Notes under the pieces: generated by a model
Databases searched by the model: none
What the model was told of the DNA's origin: nothing
The model's input: only the letters and a program-made list of their open reading frames with translations
Position numbers and translations under genes: made by a program
Shown here: piece by piece, positions 35,249 to 44,734 of the stretch
Numbering within the stretch: the first letter of the stretch is position 1
Layout: each line of letters begins with the position of its first letter
NCBI RefSeq assembly: GCF_023205095.1
Contig: NZ_CP046242.1
Location: 1 to 64,000 of the forward strand
Origin: Bizionia sp. M204
GTDB lineage: Bacteria; Bacteroidota; Bacteroidia; Flavobacteriales; Flavobacteriaceae
Reading direction: 5' to 3'
Length of the DNA stretch: 64,000 bases

Positions 35249-36544
35249 ATGAGTATTCAAAATTTCGCAACAAAAGCGTTGCATGCTGGACATGATGTTC
35301 AGCAACATGGAGGAACCAAAGCCGTTCCTATTTATCAAACGACATCTTATGTTTTTAACAATTCAGAACATGCAGCTAATCTTTTTTCATTAAAAGAATT
35401 AGGGTTTATTTATACTCGTTTAAATAACCCTACGAATCAAATCCTACAAGATCGTTTGGCTGCCGTAGAAGGTGGTGTTGGCGCTGTGGTTTTCGCGTCG
35501 GGAACATCAGCAATTTCTACAGGGCTATTAACCCTTTTAAAAGCTGGAGATCATATTGTAGCTTCAAGTAGTTTGTATGGTGGCACATTTAATTTGCTAA
35601 ATGTTACTTTACCAAGATTAGGGATTACAACCACTTTTGTAAATGCTGATAATCCCGACAACTTTGCAGCAGCCGTGCAAGATAATACAAGAGTTTTCTT
35701 TGTTGAGTCTTTAGGGAACCCAAAGCTTGATGTTTTAGATTTAAATGCTATTTCCGTACATGCAAAAGCAGCTGAAGTTCCTTTTATTGTTGACAATACT
35801 GTGGCAACTTCCGTATTAGTAAAACCCATAGAGCATGGTGCAGATATTGTTATTCATTCCCTTACAAAATACATTGGTGGTCAAGGAACTTCCCTAGGAG
35901 GCGCCATAATTGATGCGGGCACTTTTAATTGGGCAAATGGAAAATTCCCTGAATTTACAGAGCCTTCAGCAGGATATCATGGTTTAAAGTATTATGAAAC
36001 TCTAGGAGCTGCTTCCTATACTTTTAAATTAATTTTAGAAGGTTTGCGTGATTTTGGTGGTGCATTAAGTCCAACCAATGCTTTTAATATTATTCAAGGT
36101 TTGGAAACATTGCCCATAAGAATTAAACAACATTCTCAAAATGCATTAGCATTGGCTAAATGGTTAGAAGACCAAGAAGAAGTAAGTTGGGTAAATTACC
36201 CAGGTTTAGAAAGTAGTAAATACAAATCTTTGGCAGATAAATATTTGCCAAACGGACAGAGTGGTTTAGTGACTTTTGGTGTTAAGGGCGGATTTGAGTC
36301 GGCAAAAACTATTGCAGACAACACGAAATTATTTTCATTATTAGCCAATATTGGAGATACAAAATCATTGATAATTCACCCAGCGAGTACAACCCATCAG
36401 CAATTAGATGCAGCGCAACAAGCAAAGGCAGGCGTAAGTCAAGATTTAATTAGGTTGTCAGTTGGTATTGAAGATCTAGAGGATTTAAAAGAAGATTTAA
36501 AAGCTGCTTTTAAAATAATTAACGAAGCCGTTTTACAAGATTAA
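35249..36544 (+). CDS. metY: O-acetylhomoserine sulfhydrylase
   Basis: A PLP enzyme of the Cys/Met metabolism family that makes homocysteine from O-acetylhomoserine and sulfide. It has the family motifs YQTTSYVFNNSEHAANLF, YTRLNNPTNQ, FASGTSAIS, VDNTVATSVLVKPIEHGAD and HSLTKYIGGQG with the PLP lysine, followed by the large insertion with YHGLKYYETLG that marks the MetY/Met17 subgroup rather than MetB. At 431 residues it is complete. First gene of a SAM-I-regulated operon with OsmC, MetX-like acyltransferase and aspartokinase-homoserine dehydrogenase. Confidence 0.93.
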   Translation: MSIQNFATKALHAGHDVQQHGGTKAVPIYQTTSYVFNNSEHAANLFSLKELGFIYTRLNNPTNQILQDRLAAVEGGVGAVVFASGTSAISTGLLTLLKAGDHIVASSSLYGGTFNLLNVTLPRLGITTTFVNADNPDNFAAAVQDNTRVFFVESLGNPKLDVLDLNAISVHAKAAEVPFIVDNTVATSVLVKPIEHGADIVIHSLTKYIGGQGTSLGGAIIDAGTFNWANGKFPEFTEPSAGYHGLKYYETLGAASYTFKLILEGLRDFGGALSPTNAFNIIQGLETLPIRIKQHSQNALALAKWLEDQEEVSWVNYPGLESSKYKSLADKYLPNGQSGLVTFGVKGGFESAKTIADNTKLFSLLANIGDTKSLIIHPASTTHQQLDAAQQAKAGVSQDLIRLSVGIEDLEDLKEDLKAAFKIINEAVLQD

Positions 36545-36567
36545 TTAAATTTTTATAGATACTAATT

Positions 36568-37017
36568 ATGAGCGATTTAATATTTAAAGTACACGGAGAA
36601 AGTGCTTCTCCTGCGAAATTCATTGCCAAAACAAGGAATTTTAGACTAATAATAGACGAGCCAGAAGATTTAGGTGGTACCGATGAAAATGCCAATCCTG
36701 TTGAATATGTTTTAGCGGGTTTAGCTGGATGTGTAAACGTAGTTGGACACTTGGTGGCTAAAGAATTAGGGTTTACAATTAATACCTTAAAAATAGAAGT
36801 TGAAGGAAGTATAAATCCGAATAAACTTTTTGGAAGGTCTAATGCTGAAAGAGCAGGATTTAAACAAATTAGTTTAAAGCTAATTCCAGATACAGAAGCG
36901 CCCATTGAAACATTGGTAACTTGGTTGAAAATAGTTCAAGAGCGCTGTCCTGTTAAGGATAATTTATTGAACGCGACGCCAGTAAGTCTGGAGGTTGAAA
37001 AACAATATACCATTTAA
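36568..37017 (+). CDS. OsmC-family protein
   Basis: A 149-residue Ohr/OsmC-fold protein with both redox cysteines: LAGLAGCVNVVGH (about Cys55) and QERCPVKDNLL (about Cys131). Such proteins reduce organic hydroperoxides or persulfides. Placed between metY and metX under a SAM-I riboswitch, it may protect or process sulfide-derived species produced during homocysteine synthesis; that link is inference from position. 23 nt after metY and 3 nt before the next gene. Confidence 0.88.
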   Translation: MSDLIFKVHGESASPAKFIAKTRNFRLIIDEPEDLGGTDENANPVEYVLAGLAGCVNVVGHLVAKELGFTINTLKIEVEGSINPNKLFGRSNAERAGFKQISLKLIPDTEAPIETLVTWLKIVQERCPVKDNLLNATPVSLEVEKQYTI

Positions 37018-37020
37018 AGC

Positions 37021-37977
37021 ATGTCAAAATTAGAACACATCCAAATTCCACATTTCAAATTAGAGATTGGTAAGACAGTTACTTTAAAATTGTCTTACCA
37101 ATTATTTGGAAAACCATTAGGGTCAGCCCCAATTGTGCTTGTTAACCATGCGCTTACGGGAAATAGTAATGTGTCTGGAGCCGATGGTTGGTGGAAAGAT
37201 CTTATTGGAACAGCTAGAGTTATCGATACGCAGGTATATACGGTTTTAGCGTTTAATATTCCGGGTAATGGTTATGATAATTTTATCATTGAAGACTATA
37301 AGAGTTTTGTTGCCAAAGATATTGCAGCACTATTTTTAGTGGGGTTAAAAGCACTTAAAATCCATAAGTTATTTGCCATTATTGGCGGCTCTTTAGGTGG
37401 TGGTATTGCTTGGGAAATGTTAGTACTGAAACCAGATTTAGCATCACATTTTATTCCAATAGCTACCGATTGGAAAGCAACGGACTGGCTTATTGCCAAT
37501 TGTCAAATCCAAGAACAGTTTTTAGTTAATTCTAGCAATCCGGTACACGATGCGCGCATGCATGCCATGTTATGCTATAGAACGCCAGCCTCATTTAAGG
37601 AGCGGTTTCAGCGAACTAAAAATACCGATTTACAGATGTTTAATGTCGAAAGTTGGTTGTTGCACCACGGTAAAAAATTGCAAGAACGCTATCAGCTGGC
37701 ATCTTATAAATTAATGAACCAATTACTAAAAACAATTGATGTTACTAAAGGAGGTGAGTATAGTTTAAAAATTTTAGATGGCATTCAGGCCAATATCTAT
37801 ATTATAGGTGTCAATTCGGATTTGTTTTTTACAGCTGAAGAAAACCGCGAAACACAAAAATATCTAGCCTTAACACATCCTAATGTGACTTATAATGAAA
37901 TCCATTCCATTCACGGACACGATGCGTTTTTAATAGAGTTCGAACAATTAGAAAAAAATTATTTCAGGAATTTTTAA
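37021..37977 (+). CDS. MetX-like homoserine O-acetyltransferase (alpha/beta hydrolase)
   Basis: An alpha/beta-hydrolase-fold acyltransferase of the MetX group: LVNHALTGNSNVSGADGWW (oxyanion and substrate region), nucleophile elbow IGGSLGGGIAWEM, the Asp in VNSDLFFTAEENRE and the His in SIHGHDAFLIE complete a triad. At 318 residues it is shorter than many MetX proteins (about 350-380), but the position between metY and thrA, in the SAM-I operon, strongly supports acetylation of homoserine to feed MetY. Strictly from sequence, serine or other acyl acceptors cannot be excluded. Confidence 0.85.
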   Translation: MSKLEHIQIPHFKLEIGKTVTLKLSYQLFGKPLGSAPIVLVNHALTGNSNVSGADGWWKDLIGTARVIDTQVYTVLAFNIPGNGYDNFIIEDYKSFVAKDIAALFLVGLKALKIHKLFAIIGGSLGGGIAWEMLVLKPDLASHFIPIATDWKATDWLIANCQIQEQFLVNSSNPVHDARMHAMLCYRTPASFKERFQRTKNTDLQMFNVESWLLHHGKKLQERYQLASYKLMNQLLKTIDVTKGGEYSLKILDGIQANIYIIGVNSDLFFTAEENRETQKYLALTHPNVTYNEIHSIHGHDAFLIEFEQLEKNYFRNF

Positions 37978-37999
37978 ACCTGAAACAAAAAGAAATAGA

Positions 38000-40420
38000 A
38001 TGAAAATATTAAAATTTGGAGGGAAATCTTTAGCAAATGGCAACGGATTAGAAACCGTGCTTTCCATTATTGAAGCTAAAGTAAAAAACAAGCAGAATAT
38101 AGCCGTTGTTGTTTCTGCTAGAGGAAATGCCACCAACCAATTAGAAGTTATTCTAGAAAAAGCAGCTGCCAAACAAATATATAAACCAGAATTGGAAGCA
38201 TTTAAGAGCTACCAAATGGAACCTTTAAAGTCTATTGATTTTTCTGAAGAATTTTCCAAAATAGATACACTTTTAGAAGGCGTTAGCCTACTTGAAGATT
38301 ATAGCGAAAAAATTAAGGATGAGGTATTAGCACATGGTGAATTACTCGCAACAAAAATTGTTACACAATTATTACAGGAGCGACACATAAAAGCACATGC
38401 AACAGACGCTAGAACTTTAATAAAAACCGATGCTAACTTTGGGGATGCGCAGCCTATTTTAGCTGTTTCTGAACAAAATGTAAAAGCGCATTTTGAAAAA
38501 TATAATGGTGATACTGTTCATATTGTTTCCGGGTTTATTGCTTCCAATTTAAAAAATCAAACAACTACTTTAGGTCGGAACGGTAGTAATTATACAGCGT
38601 CCTTACTCGCTAATTATTTAGATGCCGAGGAATTAGAAAGCTACACACATGTAAATGGAATTTATACGGCTAATCCTGAATTAGTCGCCGATGCTAAAAC
38701 AATTCGTCAATTATCTTATGAAGAGGCGAATGAGCTTGCCACGTTTGGAGCCACAATTTTGCATGCGAAAACAATTGTTCCTTTAATTGAAAAAAACATC
38801 AATCTTCGAATTTTAAATACGTTTAATTCGGAAGGCCAAGGAACTTTAATAACATCAAAATCAACAGTGGATGGCATTAAATCGCTTTCAGTTTTAGATC
38901 ATGTGTCTTTAATAAATTTTGAAGGCCGAGGACTTTTGGGAAAAGTAGGTGTGGATGCTAGAATATTTAAAACCTTAAGTACACATCGTATTAGCGTCAG
39001 TATTATTGCTCAAGGCTCGTCAGAACGTGGGATTGGTTTTATTGTTTCCGCAAATAGAGCAAAAGATGCGGTTGTTGCTTTGGAACATGAGTTTGAGCAT
39101 GAATTTCAAACGAATGACGTGCATAAAATTTCAATTATAGACGATGTTTCCGTTATTTCAATTATTGGATTGGATTTAAGTAAATTTCATCAACCCTATA
39201 ATGCGCTTATAAAAAACCAAATTGTGCCTTTATTATTCAACAATACCATTTCTGGTAAAAATGTGAGTTTGGTGGTTAAAAAAAATCAATTGCATAAAGC
39301 TTTAAATGTTATTCACGGGCAGGTATTTGGCGTAGCAAAAAAAATAAATATCGCCATCTTCGGTAAAGGCTTGGTTGGAGGAACACTTATTGAACAACTA
39401 TTAGAAAATACAGCGTCTATTTTAAAGCGAAGGAACATTCAGTTAAAGATATTTGCCATTGCAAACTCAAAACAAGTGCTGTTGAATGCTTCAGGAATTA
39501 GTGGAAATTGGAAACAAGATTTAGAGTCTGAAGGTCTTACTAGTACACAGGTAGAAACCATTATTGATTACGCGAAAAAACATCATTTAGAAAATTTAAT
39601 TGCCGTAGATAATACAGCAAATACTGATTTTATTGATAATTACATCCCATTAGTGGAGGCTGGTTTCGATTTGGTGTCTTCTAATAAAATTGCCAATACG
39701 GTTTCTCATAATTTCTATAAAACCTTAAGAGCTAAATTAGCCGAAAACAAAAAAGAATATCTATATGAAACTAATGTAGGTGCAGGATTGCCTTTAATAG
39801 ATACCATTAAATTATTACATGAATCTGGTGAAAACATTACAAGAATAAGAGGTGTTTTTTCTGGTTCCTTAAGTTATTTGTTCAATACATTTTCATCTGA
39901 AAGTAGACCTTTTTCAGAAATTCTTCAGGAAGCCATTGGTGAAGGATACACGGAGCCAGATCCAAGAGAAGATTTATGTGGAAATGATGTGGCTAGAAAG
40001 TTATTAATCCTAGCTCGTGAGTTGGATTTAGAAAATGAATTTGAAGATATTCAAATAGAGAACTTAATTCCTCAAGAATTTAGGGATATTCCTGCTTCTC
40101 AATTTTTAGGAAATTTGGATGCTTTAAATACAGTTTTTCAAAATAAAAAAGAGTCACAAAAATCAGATCACGTCTTAAGATATATTGGTGATTTGTCGGG
40201 AGATTTATTTAAAAGTAAAGGGCAGCTAGACGTGCAATTGGTTTCTGTGCCAAAAATTTCACCTTTGGGAGCATTAAAAGGTTCGGATGCTATTTTCGAA
40301 ATATTCACCGAGTCATATGGCGAAAGGCCTCTAGTTATTCAAGGTGCTGGTGCTGGAAAGGCAGTTACGGCTAGAGGTGTCTTTGGAGACATTTTACGAT
40401 TGGCTAAAAACAGCAACTAA
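38000..40420 (+). CDS. thrA: Bifunctional aspartate kinase / homoserine dehydrogenase
   Basis: It catalyses the first and third steps from aspartate to homoserine. Residues 1-290 are aspartokinase (KFGGKSLANGNG at the start, LGRNGSNYTASLLA); about 310-460 are the tandem ACT regulatory domains (RISVSIIAQGSSERGIGF, SIIGLDLSKF); about 460-806 are homoserine dehydrogenase (NIAIFGKGLVGGTLIEQLL, YETNVGAGLPLIDTIK, GEGYTEPDPREDLCGNDVARK). It is the last gene of the SAM-I operon, so homoserine production is tied to methionine demand. Being ACT-bearing, it should also be feedback-regulated; the effector is not visible. Confidence 0.95.
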   Translation: MKILKFGGKSLANGNGLETVLSIIEAKVKNKQNIAVVVSARGNATNQLEVILEKAAAKQIYKPELEAFKSYQMEPLKSIDFSEEFSKIDTLLEGVSLLEDYSEKIKDEVLAHGELLATKIVTQLLQERHIKAHATDARTLIKTDANFGDAQPILAVSEQNVKAHFEKYNGDTVHIVSGFIASNLKNQTTTLGRNGSNYTASLLANYLDAEELESYTHVNGIYTANPELVADAKTIRQLSYEEANELATFGATILHAKTIVPLIEKNINLRILNTFNSEGQGTLITSKSTVDGIKSLSVLDHVSLINFEGRGLLGKVGVDARIFKTLSTHRISVSIIAQGSSERGIGFIVSANRAKDAVVALEHEFEHEFQTNDVHKISIIDDVSVISIIGLDLSKFHQPYNALIKNQIVPLLFNNTISGKNVSLVVKKNQLHKALNVIHGQVFGVAKKINIAIFGKGLVGGTLIEQLLENTASILKRRNIQLKIFAIANSKQVLLNASGISGNWKQDLESEGLTSTQVETIIDYAKKHHLENLIAVDNTANTDFIDNYIPLVEAGFDLVSSNKIANTVSHNFYKTLRAKLAENKKEYLYETNVGAGLPLIDTIKLLHESGENITRIRGVFSGSLSYLFNTFSSESRPFSEILQEAIGEGYTEPDPREDLCGNDVARKLLILARELDLENEFEDIQIENLIPQEFRDIPASQFLGNLDALNTVFQNKKESQKSDHVLRYIGDLSGDLFKSKGQLDVQLVSVPKISPLGALKGSDAIFEIFTESYGERPLVIQGAGAGKAVTARGVFGDILRLAKNSN

Positions 40421-40526
40421 CAGAATTGAATTAATTACCAAAAAGGGAAATTAAACTGATTTTTTAATTAATAAGTCAAATTTATAAGCAGAAAAAATAA
40501 TGTGTATTAATATGATTAAGAATCCT

Positions 40527-40534
40527 TATTTTTG
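40527..40534 (+). promoter_or_regulatory. -7 box for the aminotransferase gene
   Basis: A perfect TATTTTTG, 18 nt before the ATG at 40553; no TTG at the canonical distance. Confidence 0.45.
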
Positions 40535-40552
40535 ACGAAACATGACGTATTT

Positions 40553-41812
40553 ATGAAAATATCAAAATTAGCCGAAGGTTTAAAAGGTTCGGAGATTATT
40601 AAAATTGCTGGTGAAGTCAATGCTTTAAAAGCACAAGGGGAAGTGGTTTACAATCAAACTATTGGCGATTTTGATTCAGGTATTTTTCCCATTCCTGATG
40701 AATTGAAAGCTGAAATTATTACGGCCTACAATGATAACCAAACCAATTATCCGCAGGCCAATGGAATGGAAGCCTTGCGTTTTAGCGTTTCTGACTACTT
40801 ATCAAGAAATTTAAAATTAGACTATTCAAAAGATGAAATCTTAATTTCAGGAGGAGCAAGACCTTTAATCTACGCAGTTTATCAAACTATTTTAGATTTG
40901 GAGGATACCGTTTTGTATCCTGTGCCTTCTTGGAATAATGATGCCTATTCCTATTTAGCTCGTAATAAAGCTGTGGTTGTCGAAACCAAGGTTGAAAATA
41001 ATTTTATGCCAACAGTTTCTGATATAAAACCGCATATTCAACAGGTTAATTTAATTGCTTTATGTTCGCCTTTAAATCCTACAGGAACAACGTTTACTAA
41101 AGAAGCGCTTTTAGAAATTTCAGAACTCGTTATTGAAGAAAACAAACGTCGAGCCAGCCAGGATGAAAAACCGCTTTACATATTATACGACCAAATTTAC
41201 TGGCAGTTAACTTATGGCGAAACTATACATTACAACCCAGTAGAATTGGTGCCTGCCATGCGGGATTTTACCATTTTTATTGATGGAATTTCTAAAGCAT
41301 TTGCGGCAACAGGTGTCCGTGTTGGTTGGGCTTTTGGTCCTGTCCATGTTATTAATAAAATGAAAGCCTTATTGAGCCATATTGGTGCTTGGGCACCCAA
41401 AGCAGAACAATTGGCAACGGCCTCGTATTTAAATCAGACGGAAGTAGTTCAAGATTATTTAACACATATTAAAACCGAATTGAACGATAGATTAATTTCC
41501 TACTACCAAGGTTTTAAAGCACTACAAACTAAAGGGTTTCCTGTGCGTGCCATTCAACCCGAAGCTGCTTTGTATTTAACGGTTCAGTTTGATTTAATAG
41601 GAAAAACAACGCAAGAAGGGACAACCCTTAAAAGCATTCAAGAAGTAACAAGTTTTCTACTGCATGAAGCAAAATTAGCTATTGTCCCTTTTTATGCTTT
41701 TGGGACTTCTACAGATTCCAATTGGTTTAGATTATCAGTAGGAACAGCGAGAAAAGAAGATATTGAAACGGTTTTTGAACTGCTAGAAAATGCACTTCAG
41801 AAATTAAAATAA
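40553..41812 (+). CDS. PLP-dependent aminotransferase, class I/II
   Basis: Fold type I aminotransferase of 419 residues. It has NYPQANGMEALRFSVSDYL, the phosphate-binding ISGGARPLIYAVY, the CSPLNPTGTTFTKEAL signature, YDQIYWQLTYG, the PLP lysine in IDGISKAFAATGVRVGWAFG, and an Arg in WFRLSVGTARKED for the substrate carboxylate. The ATG at 40553 is used rather than a TTG at 40532 that falls in the -7 box. An aspartate- or aromatic-type specificity is likely but not determinable. It follows the Met operon and may use amino donors from that pathway. Confidence 0.88.
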   Translation: MKISKLAEGLKGSEIIKIAGEVNALKAQGEVVYNQTIGDFDSGIFPIPDELKAEIITAYNDNQTNYPQANGMEALRFSVSDYLSRNLKLDYSKDEILISGGARPLIYAVYQTILDLEDTVLYPVPSWNNDAYSYLARNKAVVVETKVENNFMPTVSDIKPHIQQVNLIALCSPLNPTGTTFTKEALLEISELVIEENKRRASQDEKPLYILYDQIYWQLTYGETIHYNPVELVPAMRDFTIFIDGISKAFAATGVRVGWAFGPVHVINKMKALLSHIGAWAPKAEQLATASYLNQTEVVQDYLTHIKTELNDRLISYYQGFKALQTKGFPVRAIQPEAALYLTVQFDLIGKTTQEGTTLKSIQEVTSFLLHEAKLAIVPFYAFGTSTDSNWFRLSVGTARKEDIETVFELLENALQKLK

Positions 41813-41856
41813 GATGCTTTTAAGAAATTACATACATTTGCGCCACAAGTTTTAGA

Positions 41857-42948
41857 ATGAAGCACCTGTTTACTTTTTTATGTTGTATTGGTTTTGCTGC
41901 GCTTTTTGCACAAGATAAACCGACGAATTCCTATTTCGACTTAAATTATTTTAAAGGAAATATAGCCCTTCATAATAATGATATTTTACACCTTATTAAA
42001 GGACATCCGGAAGGTTTTATATTAAGTTGGAATAAAAAAACTTTTGGAAACGAAGATTGGGAACAGCGCTATGGCTATCCAGATTATGGTGTGTCATTTG
42101 CTTACCAAGATTTAAAGAATGATGTTTTAGGAACTAACTATTCGCTTTATGCGCATTATAATTTCTACTTTTTAAAACGGAATTTAATGTTGCGCATTGG
42201 GCAAGGTTTAGGCTATACAACCAATCCGTATGATAAAGTGGAGAACCCTAGAAACAATGCCTTTGGAACATCCCTTTTAAGTAGCACCTATTTGTTGTTG
42301 AATTACAAGCGCGAACGGATTTTTGATAAGTTTGGTCTTCAAGCTGGATTTAGCTTAATTCACTATTCCAACGCAAACGTGAAAGCGCCCAATACCAGTG
42401 TTAACTCCATTACATTTAATCTAGGTGTTACTTATAATTTAGATGAAGAAGATTCTGAATACCAATACACCATTACCAAAGAAAAATTTACGGAACGCAT
42501 TAAGTATAACATTGCTTTTAGAAGCGGAATTAATGAAAGTGATGTAGTAGGAAGTGGTCAATTTCCATTTTACATTGTTTCGGCTTATGCTGATAAACGT
42601 TTAGGACATAAAAGTGCCATTCAGTTTGGTGCAGATGTGTTTTTTTCCAAATTTCTAGAGGAATTAATTTATTATAAATCCGTTTCATTTCCTGAAGAGA
42701 ATGTTACAGGTGATGAAGATTGGAAGCGGGTTGGATTATTTGTAGGTCACGAATTATTTATTAATAAAATGTCCATTGAAACCCAATTGGGCTATTATGT
42801 GTATTATCCGTATGATTTTGAAGGACAAACCTATATTCGTATTGGATTGAAACGCTATTTTGGCAAAAAATGGTTTGGCGCATTAACCTTAAAATCTCAT
42901 GGTGCTAAAGCCGAAGCTGTTGAATTTGGTGTCGGAATCCGATTGTAA
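41857..42948 (+). CDS. PagL-like lipid A deacylase (acyloxyacyl hydrolase family)
   Basis: Outer-membrane barrel with a signal peptide (MKHLFTFLCCIGFAALFAQ). The region FGLQAGFSLIHYSNANVKAPN (about residues 157-177) carries the His-x-Ser pair of PagL-type lipid A 3-O-deacylases, and barrel-like strands run before and after it. At 363 residues it is about twice the size of Pseudomonas PagL, as in other Bacteroidota members with a C-terminal extension. Predicted to remodel LPS acyl chains at the outer membrane; activity is inferred from the family. Confidence 0.78.
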   Translation: MKHLFTFLCCIGFAALFAQDKPTNSYFDLNYFKGNIALHNNDILHLIKGHPEGFILSWNKKTFGNEDWEQRYGYPDYGVSFAYQDLKNDVLGTNYSLYAHYNFYFLKRNLMLRIGQGLGYTTNPYDKVENPRNNAFGTSLLSSTYLLLNYKRERIFDKFGLQAGFSLIHYSNANVKAPNTSVNSITFNLGVTYNLDEEDSEYQYTITKEKFTERIKYNIAFRSGINESDVVGSGQFPFYIVSAYADKRLGHKSAIQFGADVFFSKFLEELIYYKSVSFPEENVTGDEDWKRVGLFVGHELFINKMSIETQLGYYVYYPYDFEGQTYIRIGLKRYFGKKWFGALTLKSHGAKAEAVEFGVGIRL

Positions 42949-42951
42949 TTT

Positions 42952-43701
42952 ATGATTAAAAAACTCACATATCTCGTTGTATTATTTGCACTTTTCTCAT
43001 GCAGTAGTGAAGATGCAAACGATTGTTTTCAAAACACAGGAACAACGATCCAGCAAACAGTGTTTGTTTCAGATTTTGAACGCATTTTAGTTAATCGTGA
43101 TGTGGAACTTATTTTAAACGAAGCTCCAGATTTTTCCGTAATTATTGAAACGGGTGAAAATTTATTAAACGATGTGGAAGCAATTGTTGTTGGTAATCAA
43201 CTACAATTAACCGACAATAACACCTGTAATATGGTTCGAGATTATGGTACAACTAAAATTTATGTGTCGGCTCCAAATATTAAGGAAATTAGAAATTCCT
43301 CACAGTTTGATGTATCATCAAATGGGGTATTGAATTATCCTGAATTAAAACTTATTTCTGAAAATTTTAAAGAACCCGATGCGTTTACTATAGGTAATTT
43401 CAGAATGACGCTAAACACCACAGATTTAATAGTGACGTCCAATAACTTATCCTCCTTTTATATATCTGGAACCGCTGAAGATGTTATTATTGGATTCTAT
43501 TCTGGAATAGGCCGTTTTGAAGGTCGCGATTTAATGGCTCAAAAAATGCGTGTATATCATCGTGGTAGTAACGATATTATTGTGAATCCTATACAAGAAC
43601 TTAAAGGTGATTTGTATGGAACAGGAAATCTTATTTCCGTAAATACGCCGCCAACGCTTGAAGTTACACAACATTATCAGGGTCGTCTTATTTTGGAGTA
43701 G
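42952..43701 (+). CDS. DUF2807 lipoprotein (head GIN domain)
   Basis: Lipoprotein signal MIKKLTYLVVLFALFSC gives acylated Cys17. The mature protein starts from VFVSDFERILVNRDVELIL and consists of short repeating strands (NIKEIRNSSQFDVSS, TTDLIVTSNNLSSFYISG, EDVIIGFYSGIGRFEG), the parallel beta-helix pattern of DUF2807. Such domains are common, uncharacterised surface or periplasmic modules in Bacteroidota. It begins 3 nt after the PagL-like gene, so they share a transcript, and ends 2 nt from the convergent gldA. Confidence 0.85.
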   Translation: MIKKLTYLVVLFALFSCSSEDANDCFQNTGTTIQQTVFVSDFERILVNRDVELILNEAPDFSVIIETGENLLNDVEAIVVGNQLQLTDNNTCNMVRDYGTTKIYVSAPNIKEIRNSSQFDVSSNGVLNYPELKLISENFKEPDAFTIGNFRMTLNTTDLIVTSNNLSSFYISGTAEDVIIGFYSGIGRFEGRDLMAQKMRVYHRGSNDIIVNPIQELKGDLYGTGNLISVNTPPTLEVTQHYQGRLILE

Positions 43702-43703
43702 TA

Positions 43704-44603
43704 TTATTTAGTGGCTGTTAACTCCCGAAACAAACTTTCCAAACTCGCATTTTTCTGATTTAATTGCAGAATTTTCAATTCGTTATCATGAGCAAAATCA
43801 AACACATGAGAACGCATATCTTCAGCGGTTGCAAAAGTAATTTCATAAATAAAATCATGCACATTCACAACGTCTTTTACATGCGGTAATTTCTCTAGAA
43901 AAACGGTTTCTACACGATAATCAAATTCCACGATTACTATCTGTTCTTTATCGTCGCGCAGTTCTTTTAATGTTTTATTTGCTACAATTTCACCTTTATT
44001 GATAATAATAACGCGGTCGCACATGGCTTCCACTTCTTGCATAATATGTGTAGACAAGAACACCGTTTTTTCCTTACCTAAGGATTTAATTAAATTCCGA
44101 ATATCCACCAATTGGTTTGGATCCAGACCCGTTGTAGGTTCATCTAAAATCAACACATCCGGATTGTGTAATAAGGCATTTGCTAAACCCACACGTTGCC
44201 TATATCCTTTGGAAAGTTGACCAATTTTTTTATGGGCTTCAGGCGTTAATCCTGTTAATTCAACTACGTCTTGAATACGCTTTTTATCCACACCGTAGAC
44301 TGATGCATTAAATGCCAAATATTCCTTCACATATTGGTCCAAATACAACGGATTGTGCTCAGGTAAATACCCAACACTTTGCTGAACGTTTTGTTTTTCA
44401 GAATTAACATCAAAACCATTTACTTTGGCGTGGCCTTCCGAGGCCTCAATAAAGGTGGTTAAAATTTTCATCATGGTAGATTTTCCAGCGCCATTTGGGC
44501 CAAGAAAACCCACGATTTCCGATTTATTAACTTTAAAAGAAACTTGATTTAACGCTTTTTGAGAGCCGTATAATTTGCTGATGTTTTCAACTTCAATAGA
44601 CAT
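43704..44603 (-). CDS. gldA: GldA-type ABC transporter ATP-binding protein (gliding motility)
   Basis: ABC ATPase of 299 residues: Walker A GPNGAGKSTMM, Q-loop GYLPEHNPLY, signature LSKGYRQRVGLANALLHNP, Walker B VLILDEPTTGLDP, H-loop LSTHIMQE. The YLPEHNPLYLDQYVKEYLAF sequence and the C-terminal ~80-residue extension match GldA, which works with GldF and GldG in flavobacterial gliding; those partners are not in this window, and related export ATPases cannot be fully excluded. The ATG at 44603 is chosen as it begins MSIEVENISKLYG; the open frame continues 18 codons upstream across the promoter. Confidence 0.87.
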   Translation of the reverse strand: MSIEVENISKLYGSQKALNQVSFKVNKSEIVGFLGPNGAGKSTMMKILTTFIEASEGHAKVNGFDVNSEKQNVQQSVGYLPEHNPLYLDQYVKEYLAFNASVYGVDKKRIQDVVELTGLTPEAHKKIGQLSKGYRQRVGLANALLHNPDVLILDEPTTGLDPNQLVDIRNLIKSLGKEKTVFLSTHIMQEVEAMCDRVIIINKGEIVANKTLKELRDDKEQIVIVEFDYRVETVFLEKLPHVKDVVNVHDFIYEITFATAEDMRSHVFDFAHDNELKILQLNQKNASLESLFRELTATK

Positions 44604-44621
44604 AAAGTAATTACGTTTTTT

Positions 44622-44629
44622 CAAAAATA
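44622..44629 (-). promoter_or_regulatory. -7 box for gldA
   Basis: Minus-strand TATTTTTG, a perfect match, 18 nt before the ATG at 44603. A TTG lies 25 nt further upstream, longer than usual. Confidence 0.45.
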
Positions 44630-44694
44630 ACATATAAATATGAAATGGAACGTACAACGAAAACCTTATATTCTTAAAATAAATAAAAAAGATT

Positions 44695-44723
44695 TTGTTT
44701 TTTCATTTTATTAACTACTTTAG
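44695..44723 (+). promoter_or_regulatory. Promoter of the aromatic amino acid operon
   Basis: TTG at 44695-44697 and TACTTTAG at 44716-44723, spacer 18 nt. Transcription would begin about 7 nt before the leader-peptide ATG. Confidence 0.5.
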
Positions 44724-44734
44724 CCTTTCGAATT

